Made by a program: the position numbers and the translations under genes. DNA of 64,000 nucleotides, taken from assembly GCA_963700925.1 (NCBI GenBank), contig OY969553.1, positions 2,914,001-2,978,000 of the forward strand. The letters are read 5' to 3'. This stretch comes from CAWJMD01 sp963700925. Its GTDB lineage: Bacteria > Actinomycetota > Actinomycetes > Actinomycetales > CAWJMD01. Shown here piece after piece: positions 41,837 to 50,343 of this stretch. The notes under the pieces were generated by a model. The model worked only from the letters and a program-made list of their open reading frames with translations. It was not told the DNA's origin and searched no databases. Within the stretch, counting starts at the first letter, position 1; every line of letters begins with the position of its first letter.

Positions 41837-43504
41837 TCAGCCCCAGCCGCCCACGCCCGCCGCCTGCTGCAGCATGCCGTCGAGCAGGTGCGGGTCGTCC
41901 GGGCCGAGGTCGGGCGTGTAGTTCCAGCTCGTACCCGTCCAGCCGTCGGCGATGTGGTCGTCGGGGAGCACGGGCAGTCGCATCGAGTCTCGGAACAGCG
42001 TCGTCACGATGGGGCCGCCACCCATCACCGGGCTGTGCTCGCCGGTGAACAGGAGCTGTACCCCGGCGACGGGGCCCTCGTCGACGAGGTAGCGCATCTT
42101 GCCGACCGTCGCATCGTCGAAGGCCGTGGGGAAGTCGTGCACGACGAGAAGGCGCTCCGCCGCGTCACCGCCCAGGGCGTCGAGAGCGCCTGCGCCGCGG
42201 GCCATCTGCACCAGGTCGACCCGCTTGACGACGTCGTCGAGCAGGCCCTGCATCGCGGCCATGGTGGTCGCGACCGGAGTCGGCATCACGCGACTGCCCG
42301 GCTGGGCGATCGGGGCGAGCGCGGACGCCAAGGCGCCACCGAGGTCGATGGCGGCGACCGTCAACGCTCCCGGTGGGTAGGCAGCCAGCAGCCTCGCGAC
42401 GATCGCGCGCACCATCCTCGCCGCCAGACCGCCCGGGTCGGTGGTGGTGTCCACCCACAGCGGGCGCGAAAGCGGCACGCCGAGCAGCATCGGCATCTCG
42501 ACCCCGGGTGCCTCCTCAACGTGCAGGTCTCCGACCCGCACCGCCACCGAGTGCTTGGTCGCGGGCTGCCACCGCTGCCACACCGGTGAGGTCCACGGCG
42601 CCATCGACGGGGGCAGACCCGCCTCGTACTTGCGCAGCTCGTCCTCCAGCTGCGCCATGTCACGACGATGGTTCGTGCGAGCGGCCTCGACGAGCTTGTC
42701 GTGCTCGGCCTGGGCCACCGCGGTGGCCGACTGCGCCGCGGAGCTGACGCGTGACCTCGGGTCGGCCAGCAGGTCCTCGAGTGCGGCGTCGCGCTTGCGC
42801 CCGGCGTACTCGACGCTCGAGCGCAGGCCCGCCGTCGACCGGGCGGCGTCCTCGAAGATGCCTGCTGCCTGCCGGAAGAGGCGTTCCTGGTCGCTCGTGC
42901 CGGGAGGAAGCGGGGCCGACGACGGTGGCGGCGGCGTCGACGACGTGGGCGCGGCAGACAATGCAGTCGGCGGAACCGCTTGCGCGACAGGCGGTCCCGG
43001 GTCGTCGACCTCGACGCCGTGCACGGTGATGGCCTCCGCCAGGCCGCCGCGGTACCCGTGGGCGACGGCCCGCACCTTCCAGGCCGGCCCCCTGCGGTAG
43101 ACCTCGACCGCGATCACGGCGCGCTCGTCGGTGAGGCCCGCCAGCGCGAAGCGGGCCACCTCGGTGCCCGCCCCGTCGCTCAGCACCGCGGCCAGCCGGG
43201 CGAGGCTGCCCATGGTCGGCGACGTCGGGTCGACGCTCACCAGGCAGAGGACGGCCGCCGTCCGCACAGCACCCAGGTCGAGCCGGACCCGCTGTCGCGG
43301 AGCGCTTTCCAGCACCACCCCAGCTGCCGTGGGCTGGTTGTAGAAGACGAAGTCGTCGGACGACGCCACCCGTTGGTCGTCATCGACGAGCAGCGCCGAC
43401 AGGTCGCAGGCAGTCGCCGGCCCGTCGCACTGCACCTCCACGATCAGGCCCGCGTGAGGCCACGGCATGTTCTGGCCCTTGACGAGGGCCACCGGCGGAC
43501 TCAC
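41837..43504 (-). CDS. TerD-domain protein with degenerate FtsK/HerA-like region
   Basis: 555 residues. TerD domain at about 1-175 (SSDDFVFYNQPTAAGVVLES, VDLDLGAV-type strands, VIAVEVYRRGPAWKVRAVAH); it lacks the GDN-TG-G-GDDE calcium loop of canonical TerD. Then a proline-rich linker (about 175-225), a likely coiled coil (about 230-320) and an alpha/beta domain to the end. That domain resembles FtsK/EccC-type ATPases in layout: LLGVPLSRPLWVDTTTDPGG where a Walker A would be, TVAAIDLGGALASALAPI where Walker B would be, and LLVVHDFPTAFDDATVGKM. The ATP-binding lysine is absent, so it is probably inactive. This ATPase comparison is inference from pattern. The start overlaps the next TerD gene by four bases. 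Confidence 0.75.
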   Translation of the reverse strand: MSPPVALVKGQNMPWPHAGLIVEVQCDGPATACDLSALLVDDDQRVASSDDFVFYNQPTAAGVVLESAPRQRVRLDLGAVRTAAVLCLVSVDPTSPTMGSLARLAAVLSDGAGTEVARFALAGLTDERAVIAVEVYRRGPAWKVRAVAHGYRGGLAEAITVHGVEVDDPGPPVAQAVPPTALSAAPTSSTPPPPSSAPLPPGTSDQERLFRQAAGIFEDAARSTAGLRSSVEYAGRKRDAALEDLLADPRSRVSSAAQSATAVAQAEHDKLVEAARTNHRRDMAQLEDELRKYEAGLPPSMAPWTSPVWQRWQPATKHSVAVRVGDLHVEEAPGVEMPMLLGVPLSRPLWVDTTTDPGGLAARMVRAIVARLLAAYPPGALTVAAIDLGGALASALAPIAQPGSRVMPTPVATTMAAMQGLLDDVVKRVDLVQMARGAGALDALGGDAAERLLVVHDFPTAFDDATVGKMRYLVDEGPVAGVQLLFTGEHSPVMGGGPIVTTLFRDSMRLPVLPDDHIADGWTGTSWNYTPDLGPDDPHLLDGMLQQAAGVGGWG

Positions 43505-44994
43505 CCCAGGAACCGGACCATCGCCGGAATGGTCTCGCTCGGCGTCCGTGCCTGCATGCCCTCACCGATGGCCTGCAGCTTCCAGCTCGAGCCCTCGCGG
43601 TACACCTTGGCCATCAGCATGCCCGTGAAGGCCATGCCCCCGGTCAGCGTGTACCGAGCCAGCTCGGCCCCGGTCGTGTGGTCGACCAGGCGGCAGAACG
43701 CGTTCTGCACCTGCTCGAACGTCTGGCCCTCGTACGAGGTGACGACGAACATCAGGCTCGTGACGTGAACCGGCACGCGGGTCAGGTCGACCATGATCGT
43801 CTCGTCGTCGCCCTCGCCCTCGCCGGTGCGGTTGTCACCGGTGTGCTGCACCGAACCGTCCTTGGTGACGAGCTGGTTGTAGAAGGCCAGGTCGACCGGG
43901 TCCTTGCCGGCGTACAGCACGGCGGACGCGTCGAGGTCGATCTCGACCTCGCGGCTGCCGAACATGCTCTTCTTCTTGATCGGGTCCCAGCCGAGGCCCA
44001 TCCGGATCATCGTCAGGGCGACGCCACCGTCCTTGGTGAGCGTGACCTTCTGGCCCTTCGACAGGCTGACCGGACGCGCCTTCGTCAGCTGCACCTCGCC
44101 GCCGCCCTGCTGCGCGGGCTGCCCGTACTGCTGGGGAGGGGCCTGCTGGACGGGGGGCTGCTGGGCGCCGAACTGCGACGGAGGTACGGGCTGCTGGGCC
44201 GGGGCGGGGGTGCCGAACTGCGGCGGCCCGGGAGGTGGCTGCTGAGCGGGTGGCGCCGGTGCGGGCTGGCCGAACTGCGGTGCGGAAGGCGGTGCCGCGG
44301 CGGCGGGAGCAGCCGTCGGTGTGCCCCAGCTCGGGGCGGACGGCGCCGGCTGCTGGGCGGGCGGCGCGGGAGGCTGCTGGACGGGAGGCGCGGGAGGCTG
44401 CTGGACCGGAGGCGCGGGTGGCTGCTGGACGGGTGGCGCGGGCAGAACAGGCTGTGCCGCAGGCGCAGTGGGCGCTGCAGGTGCGTCGTCCACGGACACG
44501 CCGTGGTCGGTGATCAGGTCGGCCAGGCCGCCCGCGTACCCCTGTCCGACCGCGCGCACCTTCCACGCGCCGGCACGCCGGTACAGCTCCAGAGCCACCA
44601 CGATGCTCTCGGTCGTCAGGTCGGTCATCGTGAAGTCGACCAGCGGCGAGCCGGAGGCGTCGGCCACGCGGGCGACCGGCTGCCCGACCCGTCCGAAGGT
44701 CGAGGTCGTGTCGTCGAGGGAGGTCACGAGGCGGACGGCGTGCACGTCAGCCGGCACGGCGCCGAGGTCGACCTCGACCCGCCAGGGCTGGCCGGCCGAC
44801 GGCTGCTGGCACCGCACGCCAGGCCCCGTCGGCTGGTTGTAGAACACGAAGTCGGCGTCGGAGCGCACCTTGCCGCTCTCGGTCACGAGGAGAGCCGAGA
44901 CGTCAGCCGGGGCTGCCACGTCGACGGTGAGGACGAGGTTCGCCGCTGCGAGTGGTGCGTTGCCACCCTTGGTCAGCGTCGTCGGTGCTGTCAT
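43501..44994 (-). CDS. Protein with two TerD domains and a Pro/Gln-rich linker
   Basis: 497 residues. The N-terminal TerD domain (about 1-165: SDADFVFYNQPTGPGVRCQQ) lacks the calcium loop. The linker (about 170-305) is built from Pro, Gln and Ala with four exact-length copies of an eight-residue QQPPAPPV unit. The C-terminal TerD domain (about 305-497) is canonical: LGWDPIKKKSMFGSREVEID, LAFYNQLVTKDGSVQHTGDN and the calcium-binding RTGEGEGDDETI. TerD proteins bind calcium and act in tellurite, phage and general stress responses. The ATG at 44994 precedes TAPTTLTKGGNAPL. Cotranscribed with the following TerD gene. Confidence 0.88.
   Translation of the reverse strand: MTAPTTLTKGGNAPLAAANLVLTVDVAAPADVSALLVTESGKVRSDADFVFYNQPTGPGVRCQQPSAGQPWRVEVDLGAVPADVHAVRLVTSLDDTTSTFGRVGQPVARVADASGSPLVDFTMTDLTTESIVVALELYRRAGAWKVRAVGQGYAGGLADLITDHGVSVDDAPAAPTAPAAQPVLPAPPVQQPPAPPVQQPPAPPVQQPPAPPAQQPAPSAPSWGTPTAAPAAAAPPSAPQFGQPAPAPPAQQPPPGPPQFGTPAPAQQPVPPSQFGAQQPPVQQAPPQQYGQPAQQGGGEVQLTKARPVSLSKGQKVTLTKDGGVALTMIRMGLGWDPIKKKSMFGSREVEIDLDASAVLYAGKDPVDLAFYNQLVTKDGSVQHTGDNRTGEGEGDDETIMVDLTRVPVHVTSLMFVVTSYEGQTFEQVQNAFCRLVDHTTGAELARYTLTGGMAFTGMLMAKVYREGSSWKLQAIGEGMQARTPSETIPAMVRFLG
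44348..44443. repeat. 24-bp tandem repeat inside TerD gene (four copies)
   Basis: Four consecutive 24-base units start at 44348, 44372, 44396 and 44420, differing at a few positions. On the minus strand they encode the QQPPAPPV repeats of the linker between the two TerD domains. Unit length is a multiple of three, so copy number can change without breaking the frame. Confidence 0.85.
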
Positions 44995-45204
44995 GGGACG
45001 GTCCTCCCCGTCGGGCGGCGCTCACGCCGGCCTGCTGGCTGCTGTCGGGACGGGCGTTTGCACTCGTCCGCTGAGGAAAACCTACCCAGTCCGGTGGGGC
45101 GGCGCCGGACCGTTCACCGCTGGTTTGGCTCATATACCCCCAATTCGGGCGCAGGGGGGCCATGGTGGGAGGCACGCAGACGTCCCACACGCCCGGAGGT
45201 TTCC

Positions 45205-45870
45205 GTGCACGCCGTCCGTCCCACGATGACCACACTGACGCGAGGGCTGGTCGTCGCCCCGCTCGCGGTCGTGCTCGCCCTGCTTCTGCAGCTCGTCGCC
45301 GCGACCGAGGCCTTCGCCTACCCTCCCGACCCCTCGTCCCCGGAGACTGCGGCGGCACGGCTGGCGGGCCTCGACGAACGGGCGGAGTCGGGTGAGTCGA
45401 CCTATGACCGCGACCTGTTCCCGCACTGGTCGACCGTGTCGGGTGCCTGCGATACGAGAGAGATCGTCCTGCAGCGCGACGGCACCGGAGTCGTGGTCGA
45501 CCCGAGCGACTGCAGCGCGGACGGCGGGAGCTGGTACTCCGTCTACGACAGCGTGTGGGTCGAGACGTCGAGCGCGGTCGACATCGACCACATCGTGCCG
45601 CTCGCCGAGGCGTGGCGTTCGGGGGCGGACGGGTGGAGCACCCCGACCCGGCAGTCCTTCGCGAACGACCGCACCCGTCCGCAGCTGATCGCCGTCTCGG
45701 CGTCGAGCAACCGGTCGAAGGGCGATCGCGACCCGGCCGACTGGCAGCCCCCGAACACGAACGTGCACTGCATCTACGCGCGACAGTGGATCGACGTGAA
45801 GCACCACTACGACCTGTCGGTCGACTCGGCGGAGAAGTCCGCGCTGGGCGCGATGCTGGGAGCCTGCTGA
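45205..45870 (+). CDS. Secreted HNH-family nuclease
   Basis: About 221 residues. Signal peptide: basic start, hydrophobic LVVAPLAVVLALLLQLVA, cleavage probably after ATEAFA. The mature protein has the DUF1524-like His-Asn-His nuclease core: DIDHIVPLAEAWRSGADGW, then LIAVSASSNRSKGDRDPADW with the asparagine, and a C-terminal NVHCIYARQWIDVKHHYDL. Such exported proteins are thought to degrade extracellular nucleic acid. GTG 45205 is preferred because GGAGG sits five bases upstream; the ATG seven codons later is an alternative. Divergent from the TerD genes. Confidence 0.88.
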   Translation: MHAVRPTMTTLTRGLVVAPLAVVLALLLQLVAATEAFAYPPDPSSPETAAARLAGLDERAESGESTYDRDLFPHWSTVSGACDTREIVLQRDGTGVVVDPSDCSADGGSWYSVYDSVWVETSSAVDIDHIVPLAEAWRSGADGWSTPTRQSFANDRTRPQLIAVSASSNRSKGDRDPADWQPPNTNVHCIYARQWIDVKHHYDLSVDSAEKSALGAMLGAC

Positions 45871-45946
45871 CCGCTCCACCCGCGCCGGACGCGATGCGCA
45901 GAGCGCGCCGCCGACACAGCCGCTCGTGAGCCATTAGCGTGGCCGG

Positions 45947-48900
45947 GTGCCCGAGGACCTGGTGACCAGCGACGCCGAAGCGCCGGCGGGCCCGGGCGCG
46001 GGCACCGGCGCGGGCACCGGCGCGGGCACCGGCTCCCCTGGCGCGGCCGGGCCCTCCGGAACGCTGCTCCAGAGGGCGCTGGATGCGTGGCGGCGCGAGC
46101 TGACCGAGCTGGCCGGGCCAGAGACCCTGCTGGCCTACCGCGACCTGCCGCTGGGCACGCTCGACCTGAGCACTGCGCACCCGTCCGGGCTCGCGAGCTT
46201 CCTGGCCGGCCGGCCGACCCGCCTGTCTGACCTGTTTCGCGAGCAGACCGTGCTGGACGTGGCCCGCGAGAGCGCCCGGCACCTGCGGGTCGCCTCCGCC
46301 CGGCTGACGGACGGGTACGGCCTCCCGGGCAGCGAGCTGGCGGTCGGACTGGTGGAGTGGGTCGAGCCGGGCAGTGGCACGCCGGTCGCGGCTCCAGTTC
46401 TGCTCCGCGCGTTGACGTTGCGCCCACGGGGATCCGGGGCAGTCGACTTCCATCTCGACCTCGACGGACCGGTTCGGCTCAACCCTGCCCTCGTGCGGCT
46501 GCTCGAACGGCACGGCGCGAGCGTCGACACGACGGGGTTGCTGCGCCTGGCCGGCGACCGTGACGAGTTCACCCCGAGGCGGGCCCTCGACCAGCTGCGC
46601 AGCGACCTCGCCGGGCCCGGCGGTCCGCGCCTCGGTGACGGCCCGGCTCCGGTCGTCCACGACCGCACCGTGGTCGGTCTCTTCGCCGATCTCCGGGCGG
46701 TGCTGGTCGACGACCTGGAGCGTGTCAGCCCCGACCTGTCGAGCCACCGCCTCGTGCAGGCCCTGCTCGGCTCCGGCTCGATCGGCTCCGAGCGGGCGGA
46801 GACCCCGGCGGGGCCGGTCCGCCCGCCGCGCGACGGCGAGCTGACCCCGCTCGACCCGTCGCAGCGCGCTGTCGTCGAGGTGGTCGCCCACGGTCGCGAC
46901 CTGCGGGTGGAGGCACCGGTCGGCTCGGGCTCCACGCAGGTTGCCGCCCAGCTGGTGGTGGACGCGGCCCGCACGGGGCGTTCGATGCTGGTCGTCGCGC
47001 CCCGCCGTGGTCCACTCGACGACCTGGCGGCGAGGCTCGGGGAGTACGGGCTGGCGAGGTTGCTGCCTGTGTCGACCGCGACAGGTGCCGACGACGACGC
47101 GGCTGACGCAGGGGCTTCAGGGCATGCCGCAGCGGGTGCCGCCTCGGCGGCGGACGAGCTCGTTGCGCGACGGTCCCTGCATGACGTCCGACCACGATGG
47201 GGAATGAGTCGGCTGGACGTGCTGCGCGCGTTGGCGGGGCTCGTTCCCGCGGGTTCTGCCTCTGCCGATCACGTCGTGGTGCTGCCTGAGCCCACCCTGC
47301 GCGAGCTGGCGGAACCGGCTGCCCGAGAGGAGGCTTCGCGGCTGCTGACCGAGGCCGCCGACTCCGGCGCCTACACGGAGATCTCGACGTCGAGCCCCTG
47401 GGTCGGGGCGGCGGTCGAGTCGGCCGAGGCGGCGCAGGAGGCGCTCGCCGCCATCGACCGCCTGACGGACGGCTCGCTCGACCGCGCCCGGCAGCTGATG
47501 GACCGCTTGGCCCATGGCGTCGGGCTGCGCAGCGGTGAACGGGTCGATGACTGGGGCCACCAGCTCGAGCTGTTCATCTCGGTGAGGGCGACTCTCGACG
47601 TCTTCCTGCCGGCCGTCTACGAGCGCCCGCTCGATGGCGCCATCGCGGCGACCGCCAGCCCGCAGTGGCGGGAGCGCCACAACGCCAGCATGTCCAGGCT
47701 CGAGCGCCGGCGGTGGCGGCGGCAGGCGAACGACCTGGTGCGACCGGGCATGAAGCCCGACGACCTGCACGCGGCGCTCGTCGCGGCGGGCGCGGAACGC
47801 GCACAGTGGCAGCGCATCTCGGGCTCCGGCGCTCGACCGCATGTGCCGTCGGGGCTGGGTGAGGCGGACGACGCGTACCGCGACGTGGTCAGCGACCTGT
47901 CCTTCCTGGAGAGCCTTCTCGAAGGTACCTCCGGCGCAACCGATCTCGCGGATCTCGGGTTGGCCGCCCTCCGCGAGCGGCTGGACGCGCTGGCTGCGGC
48001 CCGCGACGACCTGGCTGTGCTGCCTCGGCGTACTCACGTGCTGGCGTCGCTCGACCGCCTCGGTCTGACCGACCTCGTGGGGCAGCTGCGCGACGAGAAG
48101 GCCGGGCGTGACGTGGCGGCTGACCGGCTCGAGATCGCCTGGCACATAGGGGTACTCGACGCGATGGACCGGGAGGATCAGGGCCTGACCTCACCCGGCG
48201 AGTACGGCCGCCGGGCCGAAGCACGGGCGGTGGGTCGTCCTGCCGGCCCGCGCGCAACCGCGCTGGGGACCACCGCCCTGGCGTTGCCCTATCTCCCCGC
48301 CCTGGTGCAGCGAGTCGACACGGTGCTGCTGCTCGACGCCCAGCGCCTGGGCCTGGCCGAGGCGGTGGCGGCCATTGCGAGGGGGAGGCAGGTCGTGGTC
48401 GTCGGCGACCCAGGCGGTCTCCGTCCCTCAGCCCTCGAAGCCTTGGACGACGACGACGAAGAAGCGACTGTCCCGCAACGTACTTCGGTGCTGGGCGCCA
48501 CTAGCGGGCGAGTCGCGACCCTCACCCTGGACCATCGTCACCGTAGCCCGGAGCAAGTCGTCGCCATCGGTCAGGCCCTGGTCGCAGGCGCCGCGCAGAT
48601 GCCGCGTTGGCAGGTTCCTGCTCCGCATGGACCCGCGGCCCGGCTCGAGGTCGTGTCCGACGGAACGGTGCCGGTCACCGCCACAGCCGAGCAGGCGAGC
48701 CCGCCGCAAGAGGTGCAGCGGGTGGTCGAGCTTGTCATCGACCACGTGCGCAGCCAGCCGGACCAGTCGCTCGCGGTGCTGACCCCCGGCGGCGGTCACG
48801 CGCGCGCCGTGGCCGACGGCGTGCGACGTGCCCTCGCCGAAGGGCCTGGCATCACGCCGTGGTTCACCCGATCCACCGACGAGCCCTTCGTGGTGGCCGA

Positions 48901-49657
48901 CCTCGCCCGCGCCGAGGACACAGTGCGCGACCACGTGCTGCTCTCGCTCGGCATCGGACGCACCCCGCACGGCCGCGTCGTGCATCGCTTCGGACGGTTG
49001 GACGCCGAAGGCGGCGACCGCCTGCTGAGCCTCGGCATCGCCCAGGCGCGGCTGAGGCTGACTGTCGTCTCGTCGCTGACCGCCGACCAGCTCGACCCGG
49101 AACGAACGTCGAGCGACGGCGCCCGCGCGGTGCGGCGACTCCTCCAGGTGCTGGCGGAGGGCGACGGGTCAGCCGTGAAGACTGAGGATGGGGCGCCACT
49201 GGGCGATCCGCCCCTAGGCGACCCGGTGCTCGACCTGCTCGTGGGGGCCTTGCGGACGGCCGGGCACGAGGTCGGCAGCCTGACTCGGCCGAGCAGCGAT
49301 GCCCAGGTGGAGCCGGACGCTGATCCCGACCTCGACTTCGGTCCGGCGCCGGTGCGGCGCAAGCGATCTGGGTCGCCTGCCCCGGTCACGGCATTAGACC
49401 CGACGACTCGTCCCGACCTCGTCGTCCGACTGCGCGGGGGGAGCCGCCCCGTCGCCGTGCTCTGGGACGGACGCCGTCCCGCCGACGACCCCGCCGATGT
49501 GGTCAGCGGCGACTTCATGCTCGCGGCAGCACTGGAACGCTTCGGGTGGGGCGTCGCCCGGGTCCGCGCCGGCGACATCGTGGCCGACCCCGCCGCTGCT
49601 GCGGAGATCGTTGCGGCACAGGCAGAGAGGCGCGCGGCCGACCCGCCGCTGGCCTGA
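45947..49657 (+). CDS. DUF4011/SF1-helicase-like protein with eroded catalytic motifs
   Basis: 1236 residues. After a GAGT-repeat N-terminus, about 40-290 matches the DUF4011 region (GTLDLSTAHPSGLASFLAGR, GLVEWVEPGSGTPVAAPVLL, VRLNPALVRLLERHG). The SF1 core follows: PLDPSQRAVVEVVAHGRDLR, then APVGSGSTQV at about 321-330 in place of GPPGTGKTQT (no lysine). LLLDAQRLGLAEAV near 794 replaces DEAS/DEAQ, and VVVGDPGGLRPS replaces GDxxQLPP. LDHRHRSPEQVV near 860 is in the RS motif position. The C-terminus (PVAVLWDGRRPADDPADVVS, then ALERFGWGVARVRAGDIVAD) resembles a worn Vsr-like nuclease domain. ATP hydrolysis is therefore unlikely, yet the frame is intact. No neighbouring gene is close enough for a clear operon. 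Its 3' end is duplicated at 50240-50335. Confidence 0.8.
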   Translation: MPEDLVTSDAEAPAGPGAGTGAGTGAGTGSPGAAGPSGTLLQRALDAWRRELTELAGPETLLAYRDLPLGTLDLSTAHPSGLASFLAGRPTRLSDLFREQTVLDVARESARHLRVASARLTDGYGLPGSELAVGLVEWVEPGSGTPVAAPVLLRALTLRPRGSGAVDFHLDLDGPVRLNPALVRLLERHGASVDTTGLLRLAGDRDEFTPRRALDQLRSDLAGPGGPRLGDGPAPVVHDRTVVGLFADLRAVLVDDLERVSPDLSSHRLVQALLGSGSIGSERAETPAGPVRPPRDGELTPLDPSQRAVVEVVAHGRDLRVEAPVGSGSTQVAAQLVVDAARTGRSMLVVAPRRGPLDDLAARLGEYGLARLLPVSTATGADDDAADAGASGHAAAGAASAADELVARRSLHDVRPRWGMSRLDVLRALAGLVPAGSASADHVVVLPEPTLRELAEPAAREEASRLLTEAADSGAYTEISTSSPWVGAAVESAEAAQEALAAIDRLTDGSLDRARQLMDRLAHGVGLRSGERVDDWGHQLELFISVRATLDVFLPAVYERPLDGAIAATASPQWRERHNASMSRLERRRWRRQANDLVRPGMKPDDLHAALVAAGAERAQWQRISGSGARPHVPSGLGEADDAYRDVVSDLSFLESLLEGTSGATDLADLGLAALRERLDALAAARDDLAVLPRRTHVLASLDRLGLTDLVGQLRDEKAGRDVAADRLEIAWHIGVLDAMDREDQGLTSPGEYGRRAEARAVGRPAGPRATALGTTALALPYLPALVQRVDTVLLLDAQRLGLAEAVAAIARGRQVVVVGDPGGLRPSALEALDDDDEEATVPQRTSVLGATSGRVATLTLDHRHRSPEQVVAIGQALVAGAAQMPRWQVPAPHGPAARLEVVSDGTVPVTATAEQASPPQEVQRVVELVIDHVRSQPDQSLAVLTPGGGHARAVADGVRRALAEGPGITPWFTRSTDEPFVVADLARAEDTVRDHVLLSLGIGRTPHGRVVHRFGRLDAEGGDRLLSLGIAQARLRLTVVSSLTADQLDPERTSSDGARAVRRLLQVLAEGDGSAVKTEDGAPLGDPPLGDPVLDLLVGALRTAGHEVGSLTRPSSDAQVEPDADPDLDFGPAPVRRKRSGSPAPVTALDPTTRPDLVVRLRGGSRPVAVLWDGRRPADDPADVVSGDFMLAAALERFGWGVARVRAGDIVADPAAAAEIVAAQAERRAADPPLA
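45995..46030 (+). repeat. 12-bp tandem repeat in helicase-like gene (three copies)
   Basis: Three identical copies of GGCGCGGGCACC run from 45995 to 46030 and encode Gly-Ala-Gly-Thr repeats near the N-terminus. This should be a flexible tail; unit length keeps the frame when copies are gained or lost. Confidence 0.85.
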
Positions 49658-49665
49658 GTCCCTCG

Positions 49666-49722
49666 CGAGATCTCACGGGAAGCACCGTCGCTCGCGTGGA
49701 TAGGACCTCTTGTGAGGTCTCG
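49666..49722. repeat. 57-bp palindromic element, copy A
   Basis: Begins CGAGATCTCAC and ends GTGAGGTCTCG, an inverted repeat with one mismatch. It starts nine bases after the stop of the helicase-like gene. Same length and strongly similar interior to copies at 49920 and 50344 (AGCACCGTCGCTCG, ACCTCTTGTGAGG). Features of a small REP- or MITE-like element; it encodes nothing. Confidence 0.8.
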
Positions 49723-49919
49723 GTGGGCTAGGCGAGGCGTGTCACGCGGCTGGGGCTTCGGTGTGCCGGGGTTGTGCACACCAGGGGGACAACTGCCCGA
49801 TGTCAGCGTCAGCGCTCCGAAGCGTGGCTGGAGTCCCCCAGTTGTGTTCGCTCATCGGTGGTCGCGAGTGACCCTCAAGCCCGGGCGCACAACCTGACCG
49901 CTCGGGCTCGAGTTCCTCG

Positions 49920-49976
49920 CGAGATCTCGCGAGTCGCACCATCGCTCGCGTGGATACGACACCTTGTGCGGTCTCG
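49920..49976. repeat. 57-bp palindromic element, copy B
   Basis: Begins CGAGATCTCGC and ends GTGCGGTCTCG. The left end sits in an 18-base perfect palindrome, CTCGCGAGATCTCGCGAG (49916-49933). Interior TGGATACGACACCTTGTG is close to copy C. Same length as copies A and C. Confidence 0.8.
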
Positions 49977-49984
49977 ATGGGCGC

Positions 49985-50056
49985 GTCAGGCAGTAGCGAG
50001 GTGTCAGGCAGTAGCGGGGTGTCAGGCAGTAGCGGGGTGTCAGGCAGCGACGGGTG
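49985..50056. repeat. 18-bp tandem repeat, about four copies
   Basis: GTCAGGCAGTAGCGGGGT is repeated at 49985 (one change), 50003, 50021 and, degenerately, 50039. There are no spacers, so it is not a CRISPR array. It is directly downstream of palindromic copy B and in no supported gene. Likely variable in copy number between strains. Confidence 0.85.
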
Positions 50057-50239
50057 TCCGAGTGGGTTGTGCGCCTTGGGAGGGTCCGCCGGCGCTGGGC
50101 TGGCGGCGGCGGATCCACCGGGCGATCAAGCGGTTCCCGGTCCACGGCCAGCAACGACGGCGGCTCCACGGCCACCTCGGCCCGGATCGCTTGGTCGAGC
50201 GCGTACACCTCACGCAGCTGACCCGCCGCCTCGGCAGCG

Positions 50240-50335
50240 GCCCGCGCCGGCGACATCGTCGCCGACCCCGCTGCGGCTGCGGAGATCGTTGCGGCACAGG
50301 CAGAGAGGCCCGCGGCCGACCCGCCGCTGACCTGA
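50240..50335 (+). pseudogene. Duplicated 3' end of the helicase-like gene
   Basis: These 96 bases match 49562-49657, the last 32 codons of the helicase-like gene including its TGA, with no gaps and six differences by my count. The reading frame is interrupted by an in-frame TGA at about 50219, so only the tail remains. It is followed nine bases later by palindromic element copy C, just as the original is followed by copy A, so the duplicated unit spans tail plus element (about 160 bases). Confidence 0.8.
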
Positions 50336-50343
50336 GTCCCTCG

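Noticed and set aside
39231..41921. Long plus-strand open frame (nearly 900 codons) across the frd genes
   Set aside because: Antisense to frdA and frdB, whose motifs are unambiguous; long antisense frames are expected in GC-rich coding DNA. The translation is rich in Arg, Val and His without domain structure.
43678..45204. Upstream extension of the HNH nuclease frame
   Set aside because: It is antisense to the TerD gene; the signal peptide and GGAGG site define the start at 45205.
49985..50056. CRISPR array
   Set aside because: Repeats are directly adjacent with no spacers and there are no cas genes.
49950..50330. Plus-strand open frame of 126 codons in the repeat-rich gap
   Set aside because: Composed largely of tandem-repeat translation and shadow of the duplicated gene tail in another frame; no ribosome site.
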